Source of the DNA: Piper betle
Taxonomy: Eukaryota > Streptophyta > Magnoliopsida > Piperales > Piperaceae
Length of the DNA stretch: 64,000 bases
Direction: 5' to 3'
NCBI GenBank assembly: GCA_033002965.1
Contig: JAURVB010014654.1
Span: 1-64,000, forward strand
Position numbers and translations under genes: made by a program. Within the stretch, counting starts at the first letter, position 1. Each line of letters starts with the position of its first letter. Below the pieces are notes generated by a model. The model saw only the letters and a program-made list of their open reading frames with translations. It did no database searches and was not told the origin of the DNA. Below, one piece after another: positions 1 to 11,200 of the stretch.

Positions 1-1271
1 TTTATCATGACAATTATTATTTAATTCTAGCATGTTATACTAACAATCATCATCCATCTTAAATAAATCACTCGGAGGTAATTATACCTCACGTCGTCGG
101 CAATCGGCGACGGCTAGGGTTCCGTCGCGCATCTCGGAGCTCAAATTCGGCGCTCATCGGCGTCCGAAGCTCGATCGGGCTCCACTGGGTGAGCCCCGCG
201 GAAGATCCGGTGAATTCCAGCGAATTCCAGAAATTCCGATTTTCCGGCGGTTTTCCGACAGCTACTGGCGGTTTTCCGGCGACTTCCGGTGGTTTTCCGG
301 CGACAATCGCCGGTGGTATCTACTAGCTGGATAGGGGTCATGTAGGGTACCCTCGGAACCGGCTCGACGAGCCCGACTCATCTACGAGGTCGACGCGGCC
401 AACGGAGGAGGCGGCTCGCCGGAAAACGGCTAAAACAGAGCGGCGGCGTTGGGTCGCTAAATCCGGCCGGCCAGGGCGGCGATGCCCTCCGTTCCGGTCG
501 GGGAGGGTCGCTGGGTGGTCGGTGGTGCTGAGGCGACCACTGGATGACGGCTGCGACGGTCGCCGGCGGCGGGATTGGCGACGGAAACGCAACGCGGCCG
601 CGGCGTCGTGGCGTGGTTTCCTCGCGTCGCGGCGGTCCGATGGGGGCCGGACCTAGTCCGGGCGGCAGGGCGACGTCGTCGCCGAGCTGGGCGGCGTCGG
701 TCGACGGCCCGGCGGCGCCGACAGCGGCGGCGGTGGCGCGCGAACAGGGGCGGCGCGGGCGAGGGTTTGGGGAAGAAGAAAGGAAAAAGTCGAGGGTGTG
801 TGTAGTGGCAAACTCGTAAATATTACTTGACTCGTCTCCGACTCGAGTCAAGTATAATAACTAAGTCGTATTAAATCCTAAAAAAAATTCATAAAAATCG
901 GGAAAAATCCCGTAAAATCAAACAAATACCAAACATCGTAATGATATGCTCTAGAACTATCAACCCACCCAAAATGCCCGTAACGCGTCCTAACGCGATA
1001 AACGGCCTAAAACTAATTCTACGATCCATTATATATAAAAATAATAATAAAAAAAATGACTGACATACTCTCATATATCTGATAACTCATTCTGTTCTGC
1101 TGTGTTCATGACGTTATCATCATATACTTGGGTACGCATGACCCTCATAGCTCATACACGCGACCGGCGTCGGCTCGGTACACGTGTCCTGAAACTGACT
1201 CAACTCGAAAAAATAACGGTCGACCCGACCGGTTCTGAATATAAAACCCTAACTCGAATCGTGGGTTTTAC
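1..1271. mobile_element. Gypsy-like LTR fragment (3' end of an LTR)
   Basis: GC-rich, gene-free sequence that ends in GGGTTTTACA at 1262-1271. This is the same terminal motif, with a similar upstream run of 'ACTCGA' and 'AAAACCCTAA' words, as the LTR ending at 49657. I read it as the right part of a Ty3/gypsy-like LTR whose left end lies outside the window. The GC-rich overlapping open frames at 141-851 sit inside it and look like chance frames. No gag or pol domain is visible. The family assignment is by resemblance only. Confidence 0.4.
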
Positions 1272-1735
1272 ACCAGTGGCTTCTCAGTAGTGCCCTTCAG
1301 AGTGTTCATGTGGAGTATATGATGTTTTCTTTCATATGAGAGTTTGCTCTCATAGCCAACTTGTTATAGTTATTTTTTTCGGACCAGTAACACTTGTTAC
1401 TGACGTGTTTTTATACTATATGTAGGTAATAATCACGAGTTGGAAGAGCCAGCTTCGACGGAGGAGCAATGATGTCGTTTGCACACATGTCAGTCGATAG
1501 AGTAATTAATGTTTTTGTTATAATGTTATTATCTTGAGAATGACGTAAAATGCTGAGACATGATATGATGTGATTAAATGCTTAAGATATGATGATATGA
1601 TGTAATTAAGTGCTAAGAGATGATGAGATGATGTGAACACGAATATATTGCGCAATGGAAGCGTGGTGGGTTTGAAACCCAAGTTCAAAATGAGTTACAA
1701 CATGTTAGATTTTGTATTTTGTATGAATGAAATTG

Positions 1736-1769
<34 letters not shown>

Positions 1770-1771
<2 letters not shown>

Positions 1772-2511
1772 ATAAAAGTATCCTGTACTGCAGCACAGCC
1801 ATCTTGGCCGTTGGATTAGCATCCAACGGCCAAGATCTAAAAAAAAGGGGGGCGGCGGCGCCGCCGCAGCAGCGACGGCGGAGGGGCGGGAAGTCTGCCC
1901 GGCCACGGCGACGGCCGGGGGGCGCCGGCGACAGGGGACGGGTGGCGCGGCGCGGCGGGGTGGCGGGCGGGGGCCGAGGGGGCGCGGCGGGGTGGCGGGC
2001 GGGGGCCGAGGGGGCGCGGCGGGGTGGCGGGCGGGGACCGAGGGGGGCGCGGCGGGGTGGCGGACGGGGGCCGAGGGGCTGGGCAGGGTGGCGGCGAGGG
2101 GCGCGGCGGGGTGGCGGGCGGGGGCCGAGGGGGGCGGGGCGGGGTGGCGGCGAGGGGCGCGGCGGGGTGGCGGGCGGGGGACCCGGGACGAGGGTCGGGG
2201 GCGTCGCGCGGCGGGGAGGCGGGCGGGGGCGTCGCGCGGCGGTGGTGTCGCCCGGCGGCGGGGCGGCGGGCCGGCAGGGGAAGATGCGGGGCGGCTAGAT
2301 CCGCCGCCCCGTCGCCCGGCGGTCACGTCGCCGCCCCCGGCGGGCCGGCGACGGGCGAGGCAGGGGTGGCGGCGGCGGCAGCCGGCGGCGCCGCCCCAAA
2401 TTGTTTTTTTATTTTTATAAGGGCATGTTTCAGCCGTTGGATTTGATCCAACGGCTGAAACACTGCAGCACAGCCATCTTGGCTGTGCTGCAGTACAGCA
2501 AATGCCTCCTC
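1770..2511. mobile_element. TA-tract-flanked, GC-rich MULE-like non-autonomous element
   Basis: The element sits in a (TA)n microsatellite: a TA run at about 1740-1769 on the left and 2512-2530 on the right. Its ends are inverted repeats: GGATAAAAGTATCC followed by TGTACTGCAGCACAGCCA on the left, and the complement of GAGGAGGCATTTGC followed by TGTACTGCAGCACAGCCA on the right. Subterminal arms repeat the word CCGTTGGAT...ATCCAACGG. The core (about 1845-2395) is extremely GC-rich and contains a degenerate minisatellite. The same terminal words occur at both ends of the much larger element at 39067-49194, so the two belong to one family. The long open frames across the core are a by-product of GC richness and are not called as genes. 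Confidence 0.7.
1945..2185. repeat. GC-rich minisatellite in the TA-flanked element
   Basis: A purine/G-rich unit of roughly 30-40 bp built on GCGGCGGGGTGGCGGGC followed by GGGGGCCGAGGGG is repeated about six times with small changes. It produces repeated G-tracts on the plus strand. Confidence 0.75.
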
Positions 2512-2802
2512 TATATATATATATATATATTTGTTTATGTATATTTGACGGGGTGGCCCCTAATTACATTTTTAGGGGAAATTTTTTATTAATTTTTATT
2601 AGGATTGTCTTGGTGTGTACTTTAATTTGCATGTCATTCATGTAGTACCATGTTAAGATTTGTACATTCATCCATGCATTGCGAGTTGTATCTTCATCTT
2701 AAAACGCCTAGATTAGAGTTAGGTTTGGGTTAGCAGATCTAACCGGTGCCTGTAATATACCGGTTCGGTTTACAAGTGTGAACCGGATTTGGGGTGTTAC
2801 AC

Positions 2803-4020
2803 CTTGTCTCAAAAGAGCAGCTAAACTTCATTTTCTTCAAATAAATGACAAAGTTTTCATGGCAGATTAAATGTCTTTCTTGACACCAAGCACTAGTTCG
2901 ATCCTAATCATCCATTTTTGAAGAATTTGCACAGAATTGTAACAAACTACCATACTAAAAAATATTTACTTTCATGCATTATAATTACTGAATGATAACT
3001 GATCTTACTTCCCCATCAAATCTAAATATTTGTTACAACAGCGTGGCCGTGTCTATCTGTAAGTCTACAACAATATATCATGAAGTTCCAAGTTGTAAAA
3101 TATCCCCTTAAATATGCATTTACTACCAATACGCATATCGTAGACTATTTCTGGTATCATATTCTACTTCAGTTATCGGATATTGGAGAAAAAAATACAT
3201 GGTAGAGAATAAAATTAGTGATAAATATAGCAATGTTTTTAATTGCTTGGTGCTTATATTCGAAGAACTATTAATTAACCGAGGTTCAATTGCATAAGCA
3301 GGATTCAGTTTTTAGTGTTTAAATGGGTTCTGCAGATGCCCTGTAAATTAATTTGGGCTACTGCACAAGTGCATATGCAACTTCATGGTATTCGAAGAAC
3401 TATTAATTAACCCAGATTCAAGTGCTTAAGTCAATCAGTAGGATGGTTTAATATATTCAATGATCAATTTTCTTTCCTAAGTTTCAATAATTAAACTGCC
3501 AATCAGAGTTCATTTCAACAATGCAGTCACAATTCAAACTTGTCAGTTCTTTGTCAAACATTAAAAAAATGAAAAAAATTTTCCTCGTCAATAGTCAATG
3601 ACACAAAACTCTATGAACCAGCCCAGAAAAGATCCAGAAAATACCTCCAACCTTCTCGGTAGTAGTATGTTTAAATGTTCAATAATAACTTGTTTATCTT
3701 TTACAAGTTTCAATAGTTAGACTCCAATCAGAGTTCAAATCAACCATGTAGTCAAATAAATCATAGACTTGATGCAATGCCTTAAAAAATGCCACGGCAA
3801 TTGTTGTGCCCTTTAAGCCCTCACCCAAATTTTGAAACCATAAGGCTCAAGTTTAAAAAAGATTTTAAACGATTAAAAGAAACTCACAATAGTTATCACA
3901 GGCTCTTAAAAAAGACGTTAAATAATTAAAAAAACTCACAACAAATGTCACGGGCTTATCTTAAAAAAATAAGGTTTTTCGTTAACATATATACAAGCTA
4001 CCAATAACCTCTACAAATTT
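2803..4020. other. Intergenic, no gene seen
   Basis: AT-rich sequence with many stops in all frames. A short repeated word (TCGAAGAACTATTAATTAACC) occurs near 3259 and 3392. Nothing recognisable as a gene or RNA. Confidence 0.6.
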
Positions 4021-4024
4021 GCTA

Positions 4025-4484
4025 TCAGAGATACTTCTTCCAATTTCTTCCCCGTCGATATGTCCATACAGATTTGCACACACCATCAACCCTTGATCTA
4101 CGCCAAAAGAGATTTGCCAAGATTATGAAGAAGCTATCTTTTGATCTGCACCACCTTCCTTCTCCGATCTTGTGTCCGGTTTCCGAGTCGTTTTGGAGCT
4201 GAGCATTGCCAAGGTTGAGGAGAACAGAGAAGCGAGTGTTGCTATTCCTGCCACCTACCCATACGGGTAAGAGTCTCCAAACCACGGCCTTGAAATGGAG
4301 ATTCCTGCATTTGACGGAGATGGAGATTCTCCACTGCTGATTTCTGATGTGCAACATTGACACTTGGTTGACGAAGAAGGTGGGAAGCTGAGAGGGGCGG
4401 GGGAAGATGCTCAACAATGCCAACGGTCGAATATTTTTGAATAGAAAATCGTTTTGAGACTCCACTGATTGCTTCCCAGGCCAA
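4025..4484 (-). other. Unrecognised open region of higher GC
   Basis: An island of higher GC in AT-rich surroundings that stays open on the minus strand in two overlapping frames (146 codons at 4025-4465 and 80 codons at 4242-4484). I do not recognise either translation. No splice context, signal peptide or domain motif stands out. It may be a fragment of a decayed gene or transposon. Confidence 0.2.
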
Positions 4485-6250
4485 ACTCTCTATTCATAGA
4501 TTTTAAGATGGTCTCTCTGGTCACTAAAATATGAATATATATATATATCAATTTTCTTTCTAATTTAGCTAAGTTAATTTTTTAAAGTAATATAAAGTAC
4601 ATGTTTATCAATTTTAAGTGTCAACAAGAGTAAAAAATATTAATTTCATACAATTTTTGTCATTTAAAGTGTCAACCATGATTAAATACAAAAAATATTA
4701 CTTTATACATAAAATATATTAAATATATATTACTTACATTAATGTTTGTCATTTAAATTTTTTATATTATTTACATTTATTTCATGAATGAACTTGGAGG
4801 CCCCTTGGGTGTCAATAGCAAAAGTAATAATTTTGGTTTCAAGCTTTCAGTACTTGTTGTACAGTGCATTTTTTAAAGTACAGACTGGTATTGAGATTAC
4901 AATAGAGGATTATGACATGTGATGACTCTATCTATCTATCCATATATTTTTACACCACTTTGTATTGTATATGTAGGTAGCACATTCATCAAGCTCATGA
5001 TATGTGGTAATAATAATATTATATTACCAGGAGGTGATATGTGATTATTTCAATGTAATATTTGTTTAATATATATTAATCGTAGATATTCATCATTTCT
5101 TACTGTTTGCTAATTATACTATTTCAACCATGATTACTGTTTAATTATATTTGCAAACTCGTTTCCTGCAAAGCTAGAAACTATCAAGTTGTTAAATTTT
5201 ATTGATGAGGTAGGTTTTGCAATAAATATTAAATGGTTTCTTTTCTAAAAGAAGCTGACATAAATCTTGCAGAAAAGAACAACAAAAAAGAACTTTTAAT
5301 CAATTCATTGATATTTGAGACAACTGATCAAGCATGCAAATGCAATCAGATGAAAAAATGTCTTAACCATCATTAAGATGTTAAATATGCAGGATTAATT
5401 AATATTACATATTAAGTGAACAGATCATAATTGTGTTCTTCCATAAATACAACAGAACAAAGAAAAATATTTTTGAGACAACTGATCATGCATACAATCA
5501 AGGTGAACACACTTTGGCATGGATAATATGTAGAGAAAAATGTTACAAAATCATTTTTTTGTAGTGATTAGTGCTTCTTGAGTGAAGTAATTGACAAGCT
5601 ACTCTGACCATTACTCTTCAATCGATAACATTTTTATCCCAAGCATATGATATTGAGTTTCTTTGATGTGTTTTGGACTCTTAAGAAGTGCGTGCATGCC
5701 CTACATTTGACCACAGCCAGATAAATTTGGAGCAACTTCCATTCAAATTGTTGCTTCTTGCTGCATTTAGCAGCCTGAGAACAGTACTAGGTTAATATTT
5801 TATTATTTTAGAACTTATATATGGAGAGAGCGATGAAGAGAGGATGTTTAGAGTGTATTTTTCTTATTGAAATCTCACGCTAAAAAAAACGGATGCAATT
5901 GGTGGACACCAATTTAGGTGAGATGAAGATGTAGAATATTGGAAACCTCTCAAAGAGTAGAGACTTGGAATAAGTCGGAACTTGGAATGCATTGATCCGC
6001 ATTGGTTGGTTAATTAAAGACTATCTCAAGTGCAATAGTCGATGGCTAGGACTTTAAAAACCCCATAATGGTAAATTTAAAGGTTTGTCTCCATCCATCT
6101 ACACAACCAATCCCATGCTTGAACGCCCAATTAATAATACTGCTACAGCTGGCCAGAATATTAGTTCCAACGAAAAGCATATTCAGTCTAGAAGATGAAA
6201 GTACTACTTGTACCACGAATAATGCAAGGCTAGTTTTCGTCATTGATTCA
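4485..6250. other. Intergenic, no gene seen
   Basis: AT-rich sequence, dense in stops. It includes the upstream region of the dehydrin-like gene, with W-box-like TTTGACC at about 5707 and CCAAT words near 6107. No ABRE core of the ACGTG type was noticed close to that gene. Confidence 0.5.
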
Positions 6251-6253
6251 ACA

Positions 6254-6262
6254 TATTTATAC
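6254..6262 (+). promoter_or_regulatory. Possible TATA box of the dehydrin-like gene
   Basis: TATTTATAC lies about 75-80 bp before the ATG at 6335, a normal TATA-to-ATG distance for a short plant leader. The assignment rests on position and sequence only. Confidence 0.35.
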
Positions 6263-6334
6263 TACATATACATAGGGTGTGAATTCATTAAGCAGCAAAT
6301 AAGATCAAATTAGAGAAGATAGAGAGCCACAAAA

Positions 6335-6580
6335 ATGGCTGGAATTATTCGTAAGATAAAGAAGACTCTGTGCAGGAAAGGAAGTGGTGATCATCATAAA
6401 GAGATGAAGGAAGAAGAGCTGCACAAGCAGCATGTTGATCAAGCTGGTGACAAGGTGAAGGAAACTCAACATCTTGGTGGGCATGGCCAAGGCTGTAAGC
6501 AGGAGGCGAAGAAGAAGAGAAAGGAGAAAGAGGAGGAGAAGGAGAGTTACAACAGCAGCAGCAGCGACGACAGTGACTAG
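6335..6580 (+). CDS. KS-type (HIRD11-like) dehydrin-like protein, 81 aa
   Basis: An intronless 81-residue frame with a good plant start context (AAAAATGGCT). It has the plan of the small KS-type dehydrins (Arabidopsis HIRD11 family): an N-terminal MAGII-KI--L block, a His/Glu/Lys-rich middle (HHKEMKEEELHKQHVD, residues 20-35), a place for the K-segment (about residues 37-52), a basic KKKRKEKEEEKE run and a terminal acidic SSSSDDSD cluster. Family members are disordered, hydrophilic, stress-linked and bind metals or membranes. The K-segment is badly degenerate here (GDKVKETQHLGGHG in place of a lysine-rich KIKDKIHG core), and two cysteines (residues 13 and 54) are unusual for dehydrins. The architecture match is good, but function as a dehydrin is inference. 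It stands alone, about 1.7 kb from the 3' end of the convergent SMC4. Confidence 0.7.
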   Translation: MAGIIRKIKKTLCRKGSGDHHKEMKEEELHKQHVDQAGDKVKETQHLGGHGQGCKQEAKKKRKEKEEEKESYNSSSSDDSD

Positions 6581-8254
6581 ATTTAATCATCTTCTTGAGC
6601 TAGTTTGGTAATTTGTCAGTGCTCTGGTTGAAGTTTGGAAAGTTGCGGCTGTTCAATTAATCAGATGTGAACGTATATATCAAATGACAAAAGTTATGAA
6701 CAAGGTATGTACTATGGATCCAGGTCTTAACGTCTTGATACTATATATCATGTAAAACGCTCTACTTAGTTTGTTGGCCTCTTAATCGATGGACCCATAT
6801 CTTAAAGAGAACTTGAGTCTCTTTTCAAATTGAAGTACTTAGAGCTTGAATCAAGCGGCTGTTTGAAATTAATTAAAGATAAAAATCCTTCCTCGAGACG
6901 AATATAAAGAGCAGGTAGAGGCGATAATCAATCATCAAATCATGTTAAAAATGTGTTCAATTTGGTTTAATTGGAACTTGTACTTATTATTTTAGACCCG
7001 GAACAAATACTGGGCCCAAAATAAAAATAAGTAGCTTGATGAAGTAAAGGCAGCTTGTGCAATTCACTCCTTGGGTCAACTCAGATTAAAGCTTCCAAGC
7101 CAAAGTTAATAATTATACACATTCATGCACTAGCAATTCTACATTGATAAAGTAATGAAAAAAATTATACACTTGTGAAGTTTGGAATAAACACTTCATT
7201 GATGGCATGAAACGATAGATGTGATCAATTCTTTCATCAAAAAATTAACAGATCTTAAATCTCTTAGGTGCGAGGATCCCTTGTACACTCTCATACTTTC
7301 TCAAAAGCAAATGTACATAAAAGTAGGTGTATACATCATATTTTGTGTACAAGCAAGGCTATAATTGATTTTTAATCATTTAAAAAACACCATTTTTCAC
7401 GTAAATTGAAAATCGTTAGAATAAGAGTAAATTAAATCCGTGAAGCAATCAAAAGGCTTGATTGGGCTCAAAATTTATGGGACAAACAATAAACCAATTC
7501 AAGCTATTTGAGCTCGGCTCGCAATAGTATAATCTCATATCAAACAAAACTCGAGACAACTAGTTTGAGAACTATCGAAACATGCGGTTTATCCCACAAC
7601 TCAACTCAACTAGATTTACAGCCACGATTGCAATACCCCACAAACTAAAACTTGGATAAAATGGTAAGTTTTAATGGTGAAAACGAGCAACTTATGACCC
7701 TGACGGCAAAATTTTACTCATATATTGAGGAAAGGTTAACTAATGCAAATTTTATTATATTAAAAAAAAAACGGTGCCCAAAGCCCCTACATGTGCATGT
7801 TCGGAGTGGTGAAGGATCGGGACAACTTCGGAAGGGGCATATTGTAGGAGACTTACCCTAATTGACAAAGATAGAGCGCGAACGCGAGCGCGAGCGCGGC
7901 AAATAATCATTAAAAAGTAAACTTTGAAATAAAGCAAATGCAAAGCAAATGATATACACGGAGTTCCTTCGGCCTGCTACAAGGTAAAGCTATCTTACAA
8001 CACAAACATGCATTGCTGAACCAGCAGTGACGAGTGAAGTCTGTTATTTACACGTTAATCCTGATACCCTCTTATCAAATGTTTCCGTAGACATCCGAAA
8101 TCTAATTGATGCGCCCTTGTAAAGCAAATGATAAGCATTTTACAACCAGGAGCTCCTTGAGATTCTCAAAACTGATAGGATATAAATACAACAAATAAAC
8201 AATTTAATGCCTTTCTTTTTCATGGAAGAGCAGCCACTTCCAGACCTCCTCCAC
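6581..8254. other. Intergenic between the dehydrin-like gene and SMC4 3' end
   Basis: Mostly AT-rich and non-coding. It holds a short GAGCGC/GAACGC repeat at 7874-7900. The part nearest 8254 should contain the SMC4 3' UTR (minus strand), but I could not fix a polyadenylation signal. No recognisable gene. Confidence 0.5.
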
Positions 8255-11200
8255 TCAAGCAAGTTTTGCAGACACGGCAAAACTCCTCGGGTTGATGGTA
8301 ACGCTTTTAGTGCAATTGTCAGTTTTGTAAATTCCAACCAAGCAATCAGCTAACTCAAACATATTGTTTCTCAAGCTACACCACACAATCAAGCCAGTCA
8401 AAAAACATGAAATTGATGACTGACAGTTTTATGTAAACATGCAAAAAAAATTAACAAACAGTTAAACAAAAATGTGGCACCACTACTACCTTATAATTAT
8501 GAACTGTGAATCCTTTGTCCGATCTTTTACATAATGTCCAACAATTGAAACATTCTTAAAATCTGTTGTCAGATCAATTTCCAGTCACATGCTAGCTAAA
8601 ATAAGGATATGAAATGAAAACATTCAAATGATAAGCTTTAATACCCAAAGCAGCGTCTATTTCGTCCATCACATACAGCGGTGTTGGCTTGTAATGATGC
8701 AGAGCAAAAACCAGTGCCAACGAGCTTAATGTCTAAATTTAGGAAGAGAACACAAGGTTAACACAATGATGATGGGCAAACCTACGGCAACATTAAGCTT
8801 ACTAACAGCGCAAGTCACACTCGAAGAAAACAGGATATTATAAAGCTATATTCCAATGATAAGCAAAGGCTTTAATTCTCCTGCGTTGGTTTTTGTTTTA
8901 TCGTTTCCCCTCTGGCAGCTTCATACTCTTTCTAACCAGATAAAAGTTTTTTACATTTCCAGATTCAGAAAAAAGCATGCACTTCACTTTGTTCCTAAAC
9001 GCTTAGTAGATATTTCATATCAAACCTGAGTTTGCTGTGTTAGATTTAGAAACATAAGCTTAGAATTTGCCAAAATACTCGGCATTGACGTAAACATATC
9101 AATGTGTCTCTATGCAAAGAATCAAATAGTTAAACACCACACACAAAAAAGCTGGTTCAATAATGACAAAATCATATCAACGATGTTACAAGCACAACCA
9201 TTGAAACTGTATACAAATCCAATCACTGTTTTGTAGATACCTTTTCACCGCCAGACAAATTGACAATATTTTTCCAACTCTTTCTAGGTGGCCGAACACT
9301 AAAAACCACACCTTCGGAAAAGGGATCTAGAGAGTCAACTAGCTCCAACTCTGCATCACCACCAAGCGTGATCATCTACAGAACAGCATTACTGTCAATA
9401 AACAAATACTAGAAAAATATATCATCAAACAAAACAAGTATGCAATGCACAGTTCTATATTTCTGATGAAATGTGAAGTCTAGAGCAACACCATGAATTG
9501 AAATTAAACCTAAATTTTAGAGCATCCAGGCAATCATAACACTGAAAACACAGGCAAATAATTGACTGTAACAGAGTACTCCTCAATTTCCATTCCACAG
9601 CATAAGTCTCAGTCCACAGGAATCAGGTCATTTATCAGTCTAAACAATATCACTTAGAATCAGGCAGCTAATAAGCTGCCTCTTTTTACAAGATATCCTG
9701 CCACTCATACATCGCTCAACACAATCAAAAGGCTCAAAATGAAAATAACAAATCTAAAAAAGGAGAAAAAATTATTAAGTGTTCACATTATTAAAAAGCA
9801 TTTCTTCTTACTACACATGGGGGAGGACACAGACTAGAATCTGTGTAAAATTAGATGGCAAAGTTTGGACAGCTACTTGTCTTTCCTGACACCTACCCTT
9901 CTCCTTTATTTGGGTTTGGGACCGGTAGAGCAAGAAATCAAACAATTAAGCCTGATTAGTCAAAAACATGTAATCCACAAAATTATAGGGTACTCAAATT
10001 ACTTACCTGATACATTTCTTTCAGCTTTAAAGATATTGTGTTGAATCCCACCATGAACTCGTCCAATCTGTTTTCAGCAAGGTGCAAAAAATAACATGTT
10101 ACTCATCCATTGAAGCTCCCTACATAAGTCACTTCGTACCATTCAAATTTTGCCAAGAAGGAATGGGCAAAGGCAACCCTTGGGGTACAATAGGCGCCCT
10201 TACCTTCTCTTCCTAAGCTCATCATACTGCCTCTTCAAATCATCACGTTCTTGGGTGACCAAATTTAATTCTTCAACTCGTGCTCCATACAAGGAAGCTA
10301 TTTTGCGGTATCTAAACACAGGAAGTTAAAAGTCAAACATAAGTTACAGATTGAGAATAAAAACCTCCATGAAAAAGAATATACTCTGAAAGTGAGTCAA
10401 GATTTGGGCTCATGTCCTTCAATTGTGCTTCAAGAAGTGCCACCATCTCAAGTGCTTTTTTCAAATCACAAGGCTCCTTTAATGAATCATCATTTAAAGT
10501 TGTTTCCAGCTTCTCCAAATCAATGCCATCTTTCTGAATCCTGCATTGAGAATACAATAATCTCAAGAAAATCTACAATGGAACCTTCCTTTTTGACTAT
10601 AACTATTCCAATTTACACATAAACGAGACTATGGTACCATTTGCCAAATTTCTCAGTTTTTAACCTTCCCAAAAATAATTGAAGCAAAAGAAGATATTAC
10701 TACTATTAGAAAGAGAAATTATTTTATAGATGGAAACTGTGCTTACTGTTGCATCAAATTTCCTAGATCATTCTTTATGTCATCTAATCTTTTGCTATAT
10801 CCTTTCTCGTTCATCTCCCATTCTTTAGTAAGTTTCTTTGCATCTTGCAGTTTGAATTCAGCATCAACCTATAAGACCATCATCCAATAAATTACCAGAA
10901 AAAACCAAAGGGAAATATCATCCATGACCATAGATAGAACTTCATATCGGGCATGACCATCATGAATTCCTTTTAATTATGACAGGTTCTATTTTTATTT
11001 CAGGCATGATTGCACTTTAGCCAGTAAATTAGTATTTCCTATCACACCTTAACCAACTATTATAATGCTAATAGATCTGTCCTTGCATCTTTTCCCTCCT
11101 TGTTTGGCAACAATGGCAAGCGAGGCCACACAAGCAGGAAAACAGATCTGCTACAGCATGTTAGTATCATGAATGAAAAACCAAAAGGAAAACTGCCTAT

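Larger units (their letters stand above)
1272..2802 (-). mobile_element. Second gypsy-like LTR fragment (host of the 1.7-2.5 kb element)
   Basis: Read on the minus strand, this stretch starts at 2802 with TGTAACACCCC, a typical start of plant Ty3/gypsy LTRs. The same start appears on the minus strand at 28478 and, slightly changed, on the plus strand at 36297. The left boundary is not resolved. A TA-flanked GC-rich element (1770-2511) is inserted in it. No coding capacity is visible. Confidence 0.3.

Noticed and set aside
141..851. Overlapping GC-rich open frames at the start of the window
   Set aside because: Low-complexity translations in several frames inside an LTR-like region; no domain, splice context or start signal.
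1685..2446. Several long overlapping open frames (up to 213 codons) on both strands
   Set aside because: All lie in the GC-rich minisatellite core of a transposon, consist of Ala/Gly/Arg/Pro repeats and are open in many frames at once because stop codons are rare in such sequence.
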